Source: a virus. Taken from it: a DNA stretch of 64,000 nucleotides. Where the stretch lies: IMG/VR virus record IMGVR_UViG_3300023108_001277, positions 1 through 64,000 of that record. One strand, 5' to 3'. Below, one piece after another: positions 32,256 to 40,968 of this stretch. The first letter of the stretch is position 1; each line of letters begins with the position of its first letter. A program made the position numbers and the translations under genes. A model generated the notes under the pieces. The model made no database searches and was not told the origin of the DNA. It worked only from the letters and a program-made list of their open reading frames with translations.

Positions 32256-33074
32256 ATGGTGTCAAAACAAATCATAATCGAAAATACAAACGGTGCTCAC
32301 AATATTATTAAAAGTCGTGAAGCAACTAATCAATCTAACCTAATAGAAGATAAATCAATTTGGGAAATAATTGCTGGAAATGAACTAGCAGTTGAAAAGA
32401 CCCGTAATTCTAAAAACGAAATTAAATGGAAGTGTCGAGATAAAACAATTGATACTCCAACAAGACGCAATGTCACTAATGTTATGAACACTATCTTTTC
32501 ACGTATTTCAAAGAACTGTTCTTACAGAGGTATTAGTGACGAAGATAAAATTACGTTTACAGACATCAAAAAAATGTCACAAATATATTTAGACTCTCAC
32601 CCGTGGATTCAAATTGACTACTGTCGAGACGCAACAAGACAATCAATTGACGAAGATGTACAGTTAGAAATGCTTCGTAAGTATACAGGTATTGCTGTTG
32701 ATAAACCAGTTAACGGTGAATACACTGTTGCTAACGGTGAGATACAAAATAAAAAAGATGTTGAAAACAAAAAGTTTGCAAGAAGTGTAGACGCATATAT
32801 TCCTAGTTTAGATGCTTATGGGTTTTTAAAATACAGTGGTCCAGAAGGATCTGTGACTTCTGTACATCAAGTAGGTGAATCAAAATCTTTTATTCAAGAG
32901 TCAAAAAAATACTGTGATAAACACAATGATAAAAAATTGTTCTTTGTACAAGTAGACGGTGAAGCAGGAGAAAATCATCTAGATGAAATGAATGCTTTGA
33001 TTGCCGAACACTCAGATAGAATTTTCGCAGGGAACAGCGAACAAGTAATTAAATGGATTAATTCTAAAAAATGA
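32256..33074 (+). CDS. unknown protein, possible nuclease-related
   Basis: A 272-residue protein with no close family I recognise. The C-terminal third (VTSVHQVGESKSF, KLFFVQVDGEAG, then DRIFAGNSEQVIKWIN) follows the strand-helix order that ends many type II restriction-like proteins, but no complete PD-(D/E)XK triad can be fixed. Its own promoter and a terminator upstream make it the head of a separate two-gene unit. It overlaps the next gene by 4 bases. Confidence 0.6.
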   Translation: MVSKQIIIENTNGAHNIIKSREATNQSNLIEDKSIWEIIAGNELAVEKTRNSKNEIKWKCRDKTIDTPTRRNVTNVMNTIFSRISKNCSYRGISDEDKITFTDIKKMSQIYLDSHPWIQIDYCRDATRQSIDEDVQLEMLRKYTGIAVDKPVNGEYTVANGEIQNKKDVENKKFARSVDAYIPSLDAYGFLKYSGPEGSVTSVHQVGESKSFIQESKKYCDKHNDKKLFFVQVDGEAGENHLDEMNALIAEHSDRIFAGNSEQVIKWINSKK

Positions 33075-33646
33075 ATACAAAAGAACTAGCACATTGGCTA
33101 AGATGGAACGTAGATTGGAATAAGTTTGTGACACTTGTAGACCAAGTGGGTGACGAACTAAATGAACGTAAACTTCGTTTTGATAAAAGTGATTTATTTG
33201 AAAAAGCACTAGAACTTTTTAGTAATCAAGATTTACGATATGTAAATGAAGAAGGTGTTGATCACATTGGACCTAACGGTATTACAATCGAAATGAAATA
33301 CACTGATGGTAGTCTTTTTACTTCTAAAAAGAAACAACCAAGAAAACACGTTGCAGAACTACAACTTATGAACTCGCGTGGCAGTAGTGAAGGACGAACA
33401 CTTCCGGAATCATATGCAGAGTTTCTTTTAATTTGCGATAAAGATGCAGTAGCAATTATATCCAAAACAGACTTACTTCCGTATGTAATTGATGCTGGAG
33501 ATGGTCTTAAAACTTCAAAACTTCCAAGTTCAGCAGTAGAATATGTGTTTAAGCCAGGGGAATATTCTCCACTCGAATTGGAAGAATCTTACTCGTATTT
33601 GCAAGCCAAAATGGATATGCAAAACCAATTTTTAGCCAAATTCTAG
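33071..33646 (+). CDS. candidate PD-(D/E)XK nuclease
   Basis: A 191-residue protein. VDHIGPNGITIEMKY (about residues 56-70) has the D-x(n)-E-x-K spacing and strand pattern of the PD-(D/E)XK nuclease core; a helix (VAELQLMNSRG) follows at the expected place. The N-terminal 50 residues are helical and the C-terminal part is extended. Together with the preceding gene it forms a cassette between the MoxR and VWA genes. It could be a DNA-cleaving effector against host or competing phage; no target is readable. Confidence 0.6.
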   Translation: MNTKELAHWLRWNVDWNKFVTLVDQVGDELNERKLRFDKSDLFEKALELFSNQDLRYVNEEGVDHIGPNGITIEMKYTDGSLFTSKKKQPRKHVAELQLMNSRGSSEGRTLPESYAEFLLICDKDAVAIISKTDLLPYVIDAGDGLKTSKLPSSAVEYVFKPGEYSPLELEESYSYLQAKMDMQNQFLAKF

Positions 33647-33647
33647 G

Positions 33648-33675
33648 TTGACAAAACCGTGTATGATGCTATACT
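33648..33675 (+). promoter_or_regulatory. host-type promoter
   Basis: TTGACA at 33648-33653 and TATACT at 33670-33675, spacer 16 bp. It serves the metallopeptidase/VWA gene at 33703; TTAGGAG precedes its ATG. Confidence 0.75.
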
Positions 33676-33702
33676 ATAAGTATAGTTAGTTAGGAGTAAG
33701 AT

Positions 33703-34983
33703 ATGTCACAAGAAACAACCGCAGTAGAACAAACAATGATAGATGGTAAGATCTATGAAAAAGATCCTTCTATCAATAGTGCAAAAGTATTAGAAAAATT
33801 AACAACTGCTCGTATTGCTCTACTTATTCGTCAACCATTTTTTGGTAATCTTGCTACACGTCTTAAAATTATTGATGCAACTGATTGGTGTGCAACTGCG
33901 GCAACTGATGGTCGTAATTTTTACTACAACGAAAACTTTGTAGAAACACTTTCACAAAAACAAACTGAGTTCTTATTTGGTCACGAAATCCTACACTGTG
34001 TATATGATCACTTTACACGTCGTGATGATCGTGAACCACAAATTTATAACATCGCCGCCGACTATTGTGTTAACGGTGATTTAGTACGTCATAAGATTGG
34101 TGAAGTAATTACACAAGTTAAACCATTCCATGATCCTAAATATTATGGTTGGGCATCAGAGGCTGTGTATGATGACATCTACCAAAAGTACGATCAAGAA
34201 CAACTTGATCAACTAGGTAAACTTCTTGATGAACATATTGATTGGGAAAAAGGTAAAGGCCAAGGTCCTAACGGTAAAACTAAAAAGAAAAAAGGTAAAG
34301 GCGGACAACCTACATACTCAAAAGAAGAACTACGTAAAATCCGTGATGAAATGAAAGAAGCAATGATTTCATCTGCACAGGCGGCTGGTGTTGGTAATAT
34401 TCCTAAAGGTGTACAACGTATTATTAAGGAACTTACCGAGCCTAAAATGAACTGGCGAGAAATCCTTAATCAGCAGATTCAATCTACTATTAAGAGCAAC
34501 TATTCATTCATGCGTCCTTCACGTAAAGGTTGGCATACTTCCGCAGTATTGCCTGGTATGGACTTTGATGATACTATTGACTTGTGTATTGCACTTGATA
34601 TGTCAGGCTCAATTGGTTCACGTGAAGCACAAGACTTTTTAAGTGAAGTAAAAGGCATTTGTGATCAATACGACGATTATAAAATTAAAGTATGGTGTTT
34701 TGATACAGAAGTGTATAATGTACAAGACTTTACTCCAGACAGCGGCGAAAGCATTGAGGAGTATGAATTACACGGCGGTGGTGGTACAGACTTTGATGCT
34801 AACTGGCGTTTTATGAAGGACGAAGGTATTACTCCTAGAAAACTCCTAGTGTTCACAGATGGCTATTCGTGGAACTGGGGTGATGAAAACTATTGTGAAA
34901 CTGTATGGATTATTCATTCAGATACATCAATTGAAGCACCACACGGTATTACTTGTCACTATGATTTAAAAGAGGCGGCATGA
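33703..34983 (+). CDS. zinc metallopeptidase-like / VWA-domain protein (MoxR partner)
   Basis: A 426-residue protein of the DUF2201/VWA-like class. The N-terminal domain has FLFGHEILHCVYDH (HEILH at 94-98, third His at 102), a zincin-type motif. A Lys/Gly linker (about 180-205) leads to a C-terminal VWA domain with the MIDAS core DMSGS (about 299-303), followed by GGGGTDF and LVFTDG. These proteins occur with MoxR ATPases and are thought to assemble or activate complexes. The stop overlaps the next gene by ATGA. Confidence 0.85.
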   Translation: MSQETTAVEQTMIDGKIYEKDPSINSAKVLEKLTTARIALLIRQPFFGNLATRLKIIDATDWCATAATDGRNFYYNENFVETLSQKQTEFLFGHEILHCVYDHFTRRDDREPQIYNIAADYCVNGDLVRHKIGEVITQVKPFHDPKYYGWASEAVYDDIYQKYDQEQLDQLGKLLDEHIDWEKGKGQGPNGKTKKKKGKGGQPTYSKEELRKIRDEMKEAMISSAQAAGVGNIPKGVQRIIKELTEPKMNWREILNQQIQSTIKSNYSFMRPSRKGWHTSAVLPGMDFDDTIDLCIALDMSGSIGSREAQDFLSEVKGICDQYDDYKIKVWCFDTEVYNVQDFTPDSGESIEEYELHGGGGTDFDANWRFMKDEGITPRKLLVFTDGYSWNWGDENYCETVWIIHSDTSIEAPHGITCHYDLKEAA

Positions 34984-35288
34984 GGTTATTAGTTCAGGAT
35001 CCTAATCCTTTAAATGTTTTAGACATTAGAGAATTAGATACTATGCCTATTCATTTTGAAAAGTTAAGTCTCAAAATTGAATCATGGAATTACACTAACA
35101 CTATTGATAATATTAGAGATTGGATATATAATAACCTAAATGGAAGGTTTGCTATTATTCAAGATCTGTATTTGGTAGACAATAAAATGGAAAATGTTTA
35201 CCAAATTGGGTTTGAAGATGCTTCAGAAGTGTCTTATTTTAGTTTGGCTTGTTCAGTTCTTGCAACCGACCAAGTTAAAATTGTATAA
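34980..35288 (+). CDS. hypothetical protein
   Basis: A 102-residue acidic alpha/beta protein translationally coupled (ATGA) to the VWA gene, so it may belong to the MoxR/VWA system. It has no recognised motif. The end holds a predicted hydrophobic strand (YFSLACSVLATD). Confidence 0.65.
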   Translation: MRLLVQDPNPLNVLDIRELDTMPIHFEKLSLKIESWNYTNTIDNIRDWIYNNLNGRFAIIQDLYLVDNKMENVYQIGFEDASEVSYFSLACSVLATDQVKIV

Positions 35289-35313
35289 TTAATTGTACGA
35301 AGGAGATTCATAT

Positions 35314-35607
35314 ATGAATGAAGAAACAAAAACACAAGAAGCGCCGAAGGTAGAAACGGCTGAACAGGTTAAACCTGATCCAAACAATCCTGCCAATCCT
35401 GCTAATCCAGCGGCTCCAGACTTAACTGTGACCGACTTGCAGGCTTTAAAAACAATCATTGATGTTGCTAGTTCACGTGGAACATTCAAAGCGGCGGAAA
35501 TGTCAGTTGTTGGTAATACATACAACAGATTGACACAGTTCCTTGACGCAGTAGCACCAAAGGAAAAAGAAGGTACTGAAGCACCCGCTGAAGCACCTAA
35601 ATCTTAA
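35314..35607 (+). CDS. small protein with Pro/Asn/Ala-rich linker
   Basis: A 97-residue protein. The ATG at 35314 has AGGAG 8 bases upstream; a longer TTG-started form is less likely. The N-terminal 40 residues are low-complexity (NPANPANPAAP), then a helical domain (LQALKTIIDVASSRGTF, NRLTQFLDAVAP) and another Pro/Glu-rich end. Similar small helical proteins with disordered ends occur in cyanophages; function unknown. Confidence 0.65.
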   Translation: MNEETKTQEAPKVETAEQVKPDPNNPANPANPAAPDLTVTDLQALKTIIDVASSRGTFKAAEMSVVGNTYNRLTQFLDAVAPKEKEGTEAPAEAPKS

Positions 35608-35619
35608 GGAGAAAAATTT

Positions 35620-36174
35620 ATGGCAACAGCAATCAAACACGTAGGTAATTATAATGGTAAGAAAGTTGTAATTGCTTATAAAACATTGCCGGGAGATCCT
35701 TACAGTGCATTAGTAATTCCAGTTGAAAGATTAAACCCTTCATATCATGATGATGTGTTTAAGGTAGTTGAATCTAACAACGGTCAAGAAGCATTTGAAA
35801 TTGCTACTGTACTTGCTGTAAGACAATTTTCAGACGGCTCTAACATTTTAGCAACTTTAAGTAGATCAGGTAATCTTGTTAAAGTTCCAACAGCGGACAT
35901 TACAATGACTCCAACTCCACAAAAGGAAACTTGGATTACACTTGATAAACTTAACGAAGAAATTGCTAATCAAAAAGGTGTGGCTGTATCTGAGTTAGCA
36001 ATTAAACCTGAAGAAACAGATACTTCAGAAACATCTAAAAAAACTATTGCTAAAAATTACAGAGCAAGAGCAGATGCACTTTATAAAGAGGTTGTAGATC
36101 TTAGACGTAGAGCAGATGAAATTGACCCTGCAGAAAAGAAAACAACTTCTACTAGGAAAAAAGTTGATGCATAA
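35620..36174 (+). CDS. conserved phage protein, unknown function
   Basis: A 184-residue protein with a beta-rich N-terminal half (KKVVIAYKTLPGDPYSALVIPVERL) and a helical, Lys/Glu-rich C-terminal half (RARADALYKEVVDLRRRADEI). No known family. It is preceded by AAGGAG and coupled to the next gene by TAATG. Confidence 0.65.
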   Translation: MATAIKHVGNYNGKKVVIAYKTLPGDPYSALVIPVERLNPSYHDDVFKVVESNNGQEAFEIATVLAVRQFSDGSNILATLSRSGNLVKVPTADITMTPTPQKETWITLDKLNEEIANQKGVAVSELAIKPEETDTSETSKKTIAKNYRARADALYKEVVDLRRRADEIDPAEKKTTSTRKKVDA

Positions 36175-36542
36175 TGGACAAGAGTCCACAAAGCGGAAAA
36201 CTTTTTGTAGATGAATCAAACTTCGACGCCAATTGGGAAGACGTTCTAAACACAATTAATATAGAAAGTCTTCCCATTCGGTTTGTTAAACATCTACTTT
36301 TAAATCTCAAAAATAAAGACAAGTTTATTATAGACGTACAAGAAATAGTGAAACAATCTCATTCGCTAGATGTCGCTACGAAAAGAGTAAACGCTATAAT
36401 CACACAACACAAAAATAATATAGAAACAATTGATTTTTCAATTAAACTAGATGACCTTGTAGATAATATTAATAAATCTCGAGATGCATTTACAAAAAAA
36501 GTTAACTTTAAAATAAAAAGACAAGGTAAAAAGAAAAAATGA
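36174..36542 (+). CDS. lysine-rich helical protein
   Basis: A 122-residue helical protein, very lysine-rich at the C-terminus (KIKRQGKKKK). No recognised motif. It overlaps the next gene by ATGA. Confidence 0.65.
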   Translation: MDKSPQSGKLFVDESNFDANWEDVLNTINIESLPIRFVKHLLLNLKNKDKFIIDVQEIVKQSHSLDVATKRVNAIITQHKNNIETIDFSIKLDDLVDNINKSRDAFTKKVNFKIKRQGKKKK

Positions 36543-37072
36543 TTGAGGTTCATGAGTTTCCTGGCTTTGTTATTTTTAAAAGTAAAGTACTAAATCACTC
36601 TGATATTAAAACAGATTTACTAAGTGCTATTCAAAGTATGGGCGGTTTTAAACTAGAAACTGTTAATCAAAGTTTACTTGATACTGATTGGTATATGCCT
36701 AGAGAAATGCCTAGACCTTATTTTGATATAATTGGTCCAATATTAGAAAACTACAATAGAAACTTATTTCAAAAACTTAATATTCAAGATCAACAAAACT
36801 TACATCTTACACAAATTTGGTTTCAAAGATATGCAAAAGGCGATTATCATGGTTTACATACTCACGGTAATTGTACATTTTCTAATGTTTATTTTATTGA
36901 TCTACCTAAAGGAACTCCTATAACCAGTTTTAGTTTTTTAAATAAAGAATATGAGATAAGTATCGATGAAGGAGATATTATTACGTTTCCAGGTCATATT
37001 CATCATCAATCAAAACCAAATAATCAAGATGAGATAAAAACATCAATAGCATTTAATACAACGTTAGGATAA
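36539..37072 (+). CDS. putative 2OG-Fe(II) oxygenase
   Basis: A 177-residue protein with GLHTHGNCTFSNVYFID (first metal His and strand), then GDIITFPGHIHHQSKPN (distal His) and EIKTSIAFNT, the layout of putative 2OG-Fe(II) oxygenases with an HxH rather than HxD start. The substrate is unknown. It lies just upstream of thyX. Confidence 0.75.
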   Translation: MIEVHEFPGFVIFKSKVLNHSDIKTDLLSAIQSMGGFKLETVNQSLLDTDWYMPREMPRPYFDIIGPILENYNRNLFQKLNIQDQQNLHLTQIWFQRYAKGDYHGLHTHGNCTFSNVYFIDLPKGTPITSFSFLNKEYEISIDEGDIITFPGHIHHQSKPNNQDEIKTSIAFNTTLG

Positions 37073-37075
37073 AAA

Positions 37076-37753
37076 ATGAGTGTAAAATTAGTATCGTACA
37101 GTAAACCAACAGAAGATTTTGAAAAAGAAGGATTAGAAAACGCACAAGACTTAATTGCTTTTTGTGCAAGAGTTTCAAACCCTACTAACCAATATAATAA
37201 AGAAACAGCAGAAAAACTAATTGGTTATCTAATTAAATGGGGACATTGGTCACCACTTGAAATGGTTAATGCTTGTTTAGAAATTAATACTACACGTGAT
37301 ATTGCACACCAAATTGTGCGCCATCGTTCGTTTAGTTTCCAAGAGTTTAGTCAGCGTTATGCTAATCCAAATGAATTTGGTGATATGTTCGTATTTCGTG
37401 ACGCACGATTACAAGATCAAAAGAACAGACAAAACAGTGTTGCACTAGGTACTACACAAGAAGAAATGAATCTAATCAATGACTGGGAATCACAGCAACA
37501 CAAAGTTATTGAAGCGGCAAAAGAAGCATACAACTGGGCCATTGAAAATGGTATTGCAAAAGAACAAGCAAGAGCAGTTCTACCAGAAGGACTTACTAAA
37601 ACGCGACTTTATATGAACGGTACATTGCGTTCATGGGTACACTATATTCAATTACGCGGCGGCAATGGCACACAAAAAGAACATATGGAAATTGCTCATG
37701 CTTGTGCAGAAGTCATTGCTAAGATCTTTCCTATGGCTAAGGATTTTACTTGA
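37076..37753 (+). CDS. thyX: flavin-dependent thymidylate synthase
   Basis: A 225-residue ThyX that methylates dUMP to dTMP using folate and FAD. The signature RHRSFSFQEFSQRYA (about residues 82-96) is complete, the FAD/dUMP region has LPEGLTKTRLYMNG, and the C-terminal end is typical. It works with dCMP deaminase next door, which supplies dUMP. The stop overlaps the start of the next gene. Confidence 0.95.
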   Translation: MSVKLVSYSKPTEDFEKEGLENAQDLIAFCARVSNPTNQYNKETAEKLIGYLIKWGHWSPLEMVNACLEINTTRDIAHQIVRHRSFSFQEFSQRYANPNEFGDMFVFRDARLQDQKNRQNSVALGTTQEEMNLINDWESQQHKVIEAAKEAYNWAIENGIAKEQARAVLPEGLTKTRLYMNGTLRSWVHYIQLRGGNGTQKEHMEIAHACAEVIAKIFPMAKDFT

Positions 37754-38172
37754 AACAAAAATTTATAGAAGCATATATGGACGTTGCAAAACGTTTTGCA
37801 CAATTATCACACGCAGAAAGACTTCAAGTTGGTGCTATTGTTGTAAAGGACGATCGTATAATTGCATATGGATATAACGGAATGCCAAGTGGATGGGATA
37901 ATTGCTGTGAAGAAGATGGAAAAACAAAACCAGAAGTATTACACGCGGAATCAAATGCTATTGCAAAATTGGCCCGTAGCAATGAGAGTGGGTTGGGTGC
38001 TGACCTGTTTATTACTCATAGTCCTTGTATTGAATGTGCCAAATTGATTTACCAAAGTGGAATAAAAACTGTTTATTTTGGAGAGCATTACCGCAGTAAT
38101 GACGGAATAGACTTCTTACAAGCGTCTAAAATAGGCGTTATGCACGTTGATACATCAAGTACTAGCGAATAG
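37750..38172 (+). CDS. cd: dCMP deaminase
   Basis: A 140-residue zinc deaminase that converts dCMP to dUMP. The metal motifs are HAESNAI (about residue 64-70) and PCIECA (about 91-96). The start is TTG overlapping the thyX stop (TTGA). Last rightward gene before the convergent junction. Confidence 0.92.
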   Translation: MKQKFIEAYMDVAKRFAQLSHAERLQVGAIVVKDDRIIAYGYNGMPSGWDNCCEEDGKTKPEVLHAESNAIAKLARSNESGLGADLFITHSPCIECAKLIYQSGIKTVYFGEHYRSNDGIDFLQASKIGVMHVDTSSTSE

Positions 38173-38215
38173 CATAAACGCCGCTGTATGACGCTTAAAA
38201 TGCGTTTAAAACGCC
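38173..38215. other. convergent-operon junction with repeated AACGC units
   Basis: A 43-base gap between the rightward and leftward halves. It contains AAACGCC twice, flanking ACGC and GCGT arms that can form a small hairpin over TTAAAAT. A bidirectional terminator is expected here, but the stem is weak. Confidence 0.4.
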
Positions 38216-39988
38216 TTATACAACTACTTCTACTAGTTTAACTTCTGAGTTTTGATTAGATTCAATTGACTTTCCAATTACATATACTGCATTTGGAACT
38301 GCACTATCTTCTGTAAGTGCTGTTGCTATACCAGCCATTGTACTAGTAATTAAAATATCACCTTTACGTACAGGACCTGCAACTTTAACTTGTACTCTAC
38401 CTCTTAGTGCTACTGGAACAACAAACTCGCCTTCTAACTCGCTGTTCATTAGGTGTGCTGGTTTATCTGATACAACTCCAACAACTCTTGAATCCATTTG
38501 TCCTCTGCTTTCGGTGACTTCATATTCACCACCTAAGATTAGTACAGTACCTACATCATATGCTTTATCTGCTAGATAATTCTCAGCCAAGTCAGCAAAT
38601 TGTGCCGCTGTTGCTGTACCTAAGAACTTACGTGCTGTAATATCACCTTGTGAATCACGTTTAGCAATAGTATTTGCTGTTGCTAAAATATCTGCTGGGA
38701 CACTATCTAAAGCACTTGAGTTTGTTGCTGTACCGTTAAACACTGTGGCTGTAATTTCGCCGTTAGAGTCACGTGCAGGAATTGATGTTTTATCAGCACC
38801 CGATGGTACTGCTGTTGTTGATGCATACCCACTTCCACCGTCAACAACTAGTTTTGTTGCTGTTGTTGATGTACCTGTTAGATCTGCTGTAAGTGTTCCG
38901 CTTACTGTGACGTCATTAAATGTGCTTACACCAATAGTAGATTGAACATTACCGTTATGTGTTCCTGTTGTATTACCTGTGACGTTTCCTGTGACATTAC
39001 CTACAACATTACCGTTTAATGCTCCGTTTGTATCTAGTGTTATATCATAAAAGAATCCAGTTGCCCATTTAGTATTTGCATTACCAATACTTCCTGTATT
39101 ATCTGATCCAGGTAAAAAGTTAGTACTCGTAAATTGGCCTACTTTAACTGCTCCTGCGCCAATTGTGTTAACATTAAAATTGATTGTATTACCAACTTGG
39201 TTAGTAATATTAACCTGGTCGCCACCAGTAATGTGTAATTTTAAATCACTACCAGCACCTAGTGTAATACCGTTATCATTTAAGAAACTAACAACATCAC
39301 TAAACTGTTGCAAACCGCTATTTAAAATATATTGAGAAGCAGGAATACCGCCTAAATTATCTGCATCTTCTGCTGTACCCCAATAACGCATACCAGGGAA
39401 TGTAGTTTTACTTGCAAGGTTTAAACCTTTCTTAATAGCACTAAAACCTGTAATTGGGTTTACGCTATTATCAATAGTAAACTCGTCTTTTGAAACAATA
39501 TTAATAACTTGGTCTTGTACTGTGACTTTAAGAATTGTTCTATCATTTGCTAGTGTATCTTTAATTGTTGCAACACTAACCTGTGAAACTCCTTCACCGC
39601 CTGTTGTCACCGGACCAACTAGAATAAAATCTTCACCATTAAAAACATATAACTGTTCACCATCTTCTTCCCACCAAAAGTCTCCTTTTGCTAATCCTGA
39701 TGGTTGTGAAATACCTACTTCGGCGCCGCCTGCAATACGCATTTGGTTGCCGTCATAAAATTTAAGAACTTTGTTTGCGGAATCATACCAAATCTGTCCT
39801 GCAACCGGTCTTGGTGGAGGAGTAGTTCCTGCAAAGTTCTCCATGAGGTTAACCATATTCTCATTAAGAATTTCACCAAAGCCAGCATAGTTTCTACCAA
39901 TAAGTTTAATATCAGTAGTTTGATCAATAGTACCGTCATTTACTATTGCAATTTGCTGTCCGTTATATGTGTTTACTATGTATGGCAT
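38216..39988 (-). CDS. tail-fibre-like protein, paralogue 4
   Basis: A 590-residue virion protein. The first 85 residues share the family domain of its neighbours (LIGRNYAGFGEILNEN, then GQIWYDS). The middle has Gly-Asn-Val repeats (GNVTGNVTGNTTG, about residues 325-345), and the C-terminal 120 residues (ENYLADKAYDVGTVLILGG, then VRKGDILITS) form a distinct domain. It probably attaches at the baseplate by the shared N-terminal domain and binds the host surface by the rest. A 33-base DNA repeat is shared with the gene at 40968. Confidence 0.8.
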   Translation of the reverse strand: MPYIVNTYNGQQIAIVNDGTIDQTTDIKLIGRNYAGFGEILNENMVNLMENFAGTTPPPRPVAGQIWYDSANKVLKFYDGNQMRIAGGAEVGISQPSGLAKGDFWWEEDGEQLYVFNGEDFILVGPVTTGGEGVSQVSVATIKDTLANDRTILKVTVQDQVINIVSKDEFTIDNSVNPITGFSAIKKGLNLASKTTFPGMRYWGTAEDADNLGGIPASQYILNSGLQQFSDVVSFLNDNGITLGAGSDLKLHITGGDQVNITNQVGNTINFNVNTIGAGAVKVGQFTSTNFLPGSDNTGSIGNANTKWATGFFYDITLDTNGALNGNVVGNVTGNVTGNTTGTHNGNVQSTIGVSTFNDVTVSGTLTADLTGTSTTATKLVVDGGSGYASTTAVPSGADKTSIPARDSNGEITATVFNGTATNSSALDSVPADILATANTIAKRDSQGDITARKFLGTATAAQFADLAENYLADKAYDVGTVLILGGEYEVTESRGQMDSRVVGVVSDKPAHLMNSELEGEFVVPVALRGRVQVKVAGPVRKGDILITSTMAGIATALTEDSAVPNAVYVIGKSIESNQNSEVKLVEVVV

Positions 39989-40001
39989 AAGTGTATTTAC
40001 C

Positions 40002-40475
40002 TTAATCTAAATCTAGTCGTTTATTGACTTCTTGTTGTGCTTCTTCTTTTGAAGTATAGTTGTACGGTGAACTTGCATCTTTATAAACTTCTTTTCTAGC
40101 CTTATTCTTAGCACGTTCGTCTTCAATGAATTGCATCATCTTTAGGAATTCTTTTGTTTTAACAATGTCACCATTGTTATGTAAAACATCCATAATAATA
40201 TTAAGTTGTGTATATAATGGATATTCTAAAATAATATTTTCTTGAACATTTTGATCTAAAAGTTCTTCGTCAATTGTTGAATTGCCATCGTCTACAATTG
40301 GTTGTAGTCCGCCAGTTGCATAATCACCTACATATGCATGAGTGTCAGGATCATAAGATAATGTTTTATATCTAACTCCTTCTAAAAATTGTGAAGGCGT
40401 TTGATCCGTTTCAAATCCTCCAATCATTACACCGTTGGATTTATTAAACATTAATGTCATACTTTTGTTTGCCAT
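40002..40475 (-). CDS. unknown protein, possible fibre-associated helper
   Basis: A 157-residue acidic protein lying between fibre genes. It has a beta start (SMTLMFNKSNGVMIGGFE) and a helical second half with a charged Lys/Glu tail. Small genes at this place in T4-like phages are often fibre assembly helpers, but I see no diagnostic motif. Confidence 0.6.
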   Translation of the reverse strand: MANKSMTLMFNKSNGVMIGGFETDQTPSQFLEGVRYKTLSYDPDTHAYVGDYATGGLQPIVDDGNSTIDEELLDQNVQENIILEYPLYTQLNIIMDVLHNNGDIVKTKEFLKMMQFIEDERAKNKARKEVYKDASSPYNYTSKEEAQQEVNKRLDLD

Positions 40476-40479
40476 ATCT

Positions 40480-40968
40480 TTATTCCCATATCAGGCAAAG
40501 ACTATATTTTGGATCTTCACCTTTTTCTATTTTTGTCACTTCATGCCAAGTATCAATCGGCATATCAAACATTGCTCCTTTTTTCTCTTGAACTAGATGT
40601 TCGTTTCCATCTTGGTCCCAGTATTTAAAGTGCGGCAAGCCTTGTGTTAGATAAACTAACTTAAACTTCCAATATCCTCCTGCACTATCTTGGTGTTTGA
40701 TTAGCCAATCACCAGGTTGATATTTGTTTACTACTACCTGCGAACACCATTTACGTTCATTTGGTATGGTCTTCCAAATAGTTTCAACTAATTCTTCGTT
40801 CATATCCTTTTGAAATAATGAACTAAAATTACTTGTACCGTACTTTGTTTCGTGCCTTTCTTTTGCGCCTTTGCCTCTTCTAGTAAATTTGCCGTCTTGT
40901 TCATGCACCTTTACTAGCATCATAATTTCGTCTACATTTGTAATAAAGTCTTCGTTAACTTCATACAT
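40480..40968 (-). CDS. 2OG-Fe(II) oxygenase, prolyl-hydroxylase-like
   Basis: A 162-residue protein. I chose the ATG overlapping the TAA of the upstream gene. KHQDSAGGY carries the HxD iron ligands, TWHEVTK the distal His, and SLCLIWE ends the double-stranded beta-helix. The layout is that of prolyl-4-hydroxylase-like oxygenases. Its position inside the tail-fibre operon suggests it may modify a virion protein, perhaps a fibre (inference). Confidence 0.75.
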   Translation of the reverse strand: MYEVNEDFITNVDEIMMLVKVHEQDGKFTRRGKGAKERHETKYGTSNFSSLFQKDMNEELVETIWKTIPNERKWCSQVVVNKYQPGDWLIKHQDSAGGYWKFKLVYLTQGLPHFKYWDQDGNEHLVQEKKGAMFDMPIDTWHEVTKIEKGEDPKYSLCLIWE

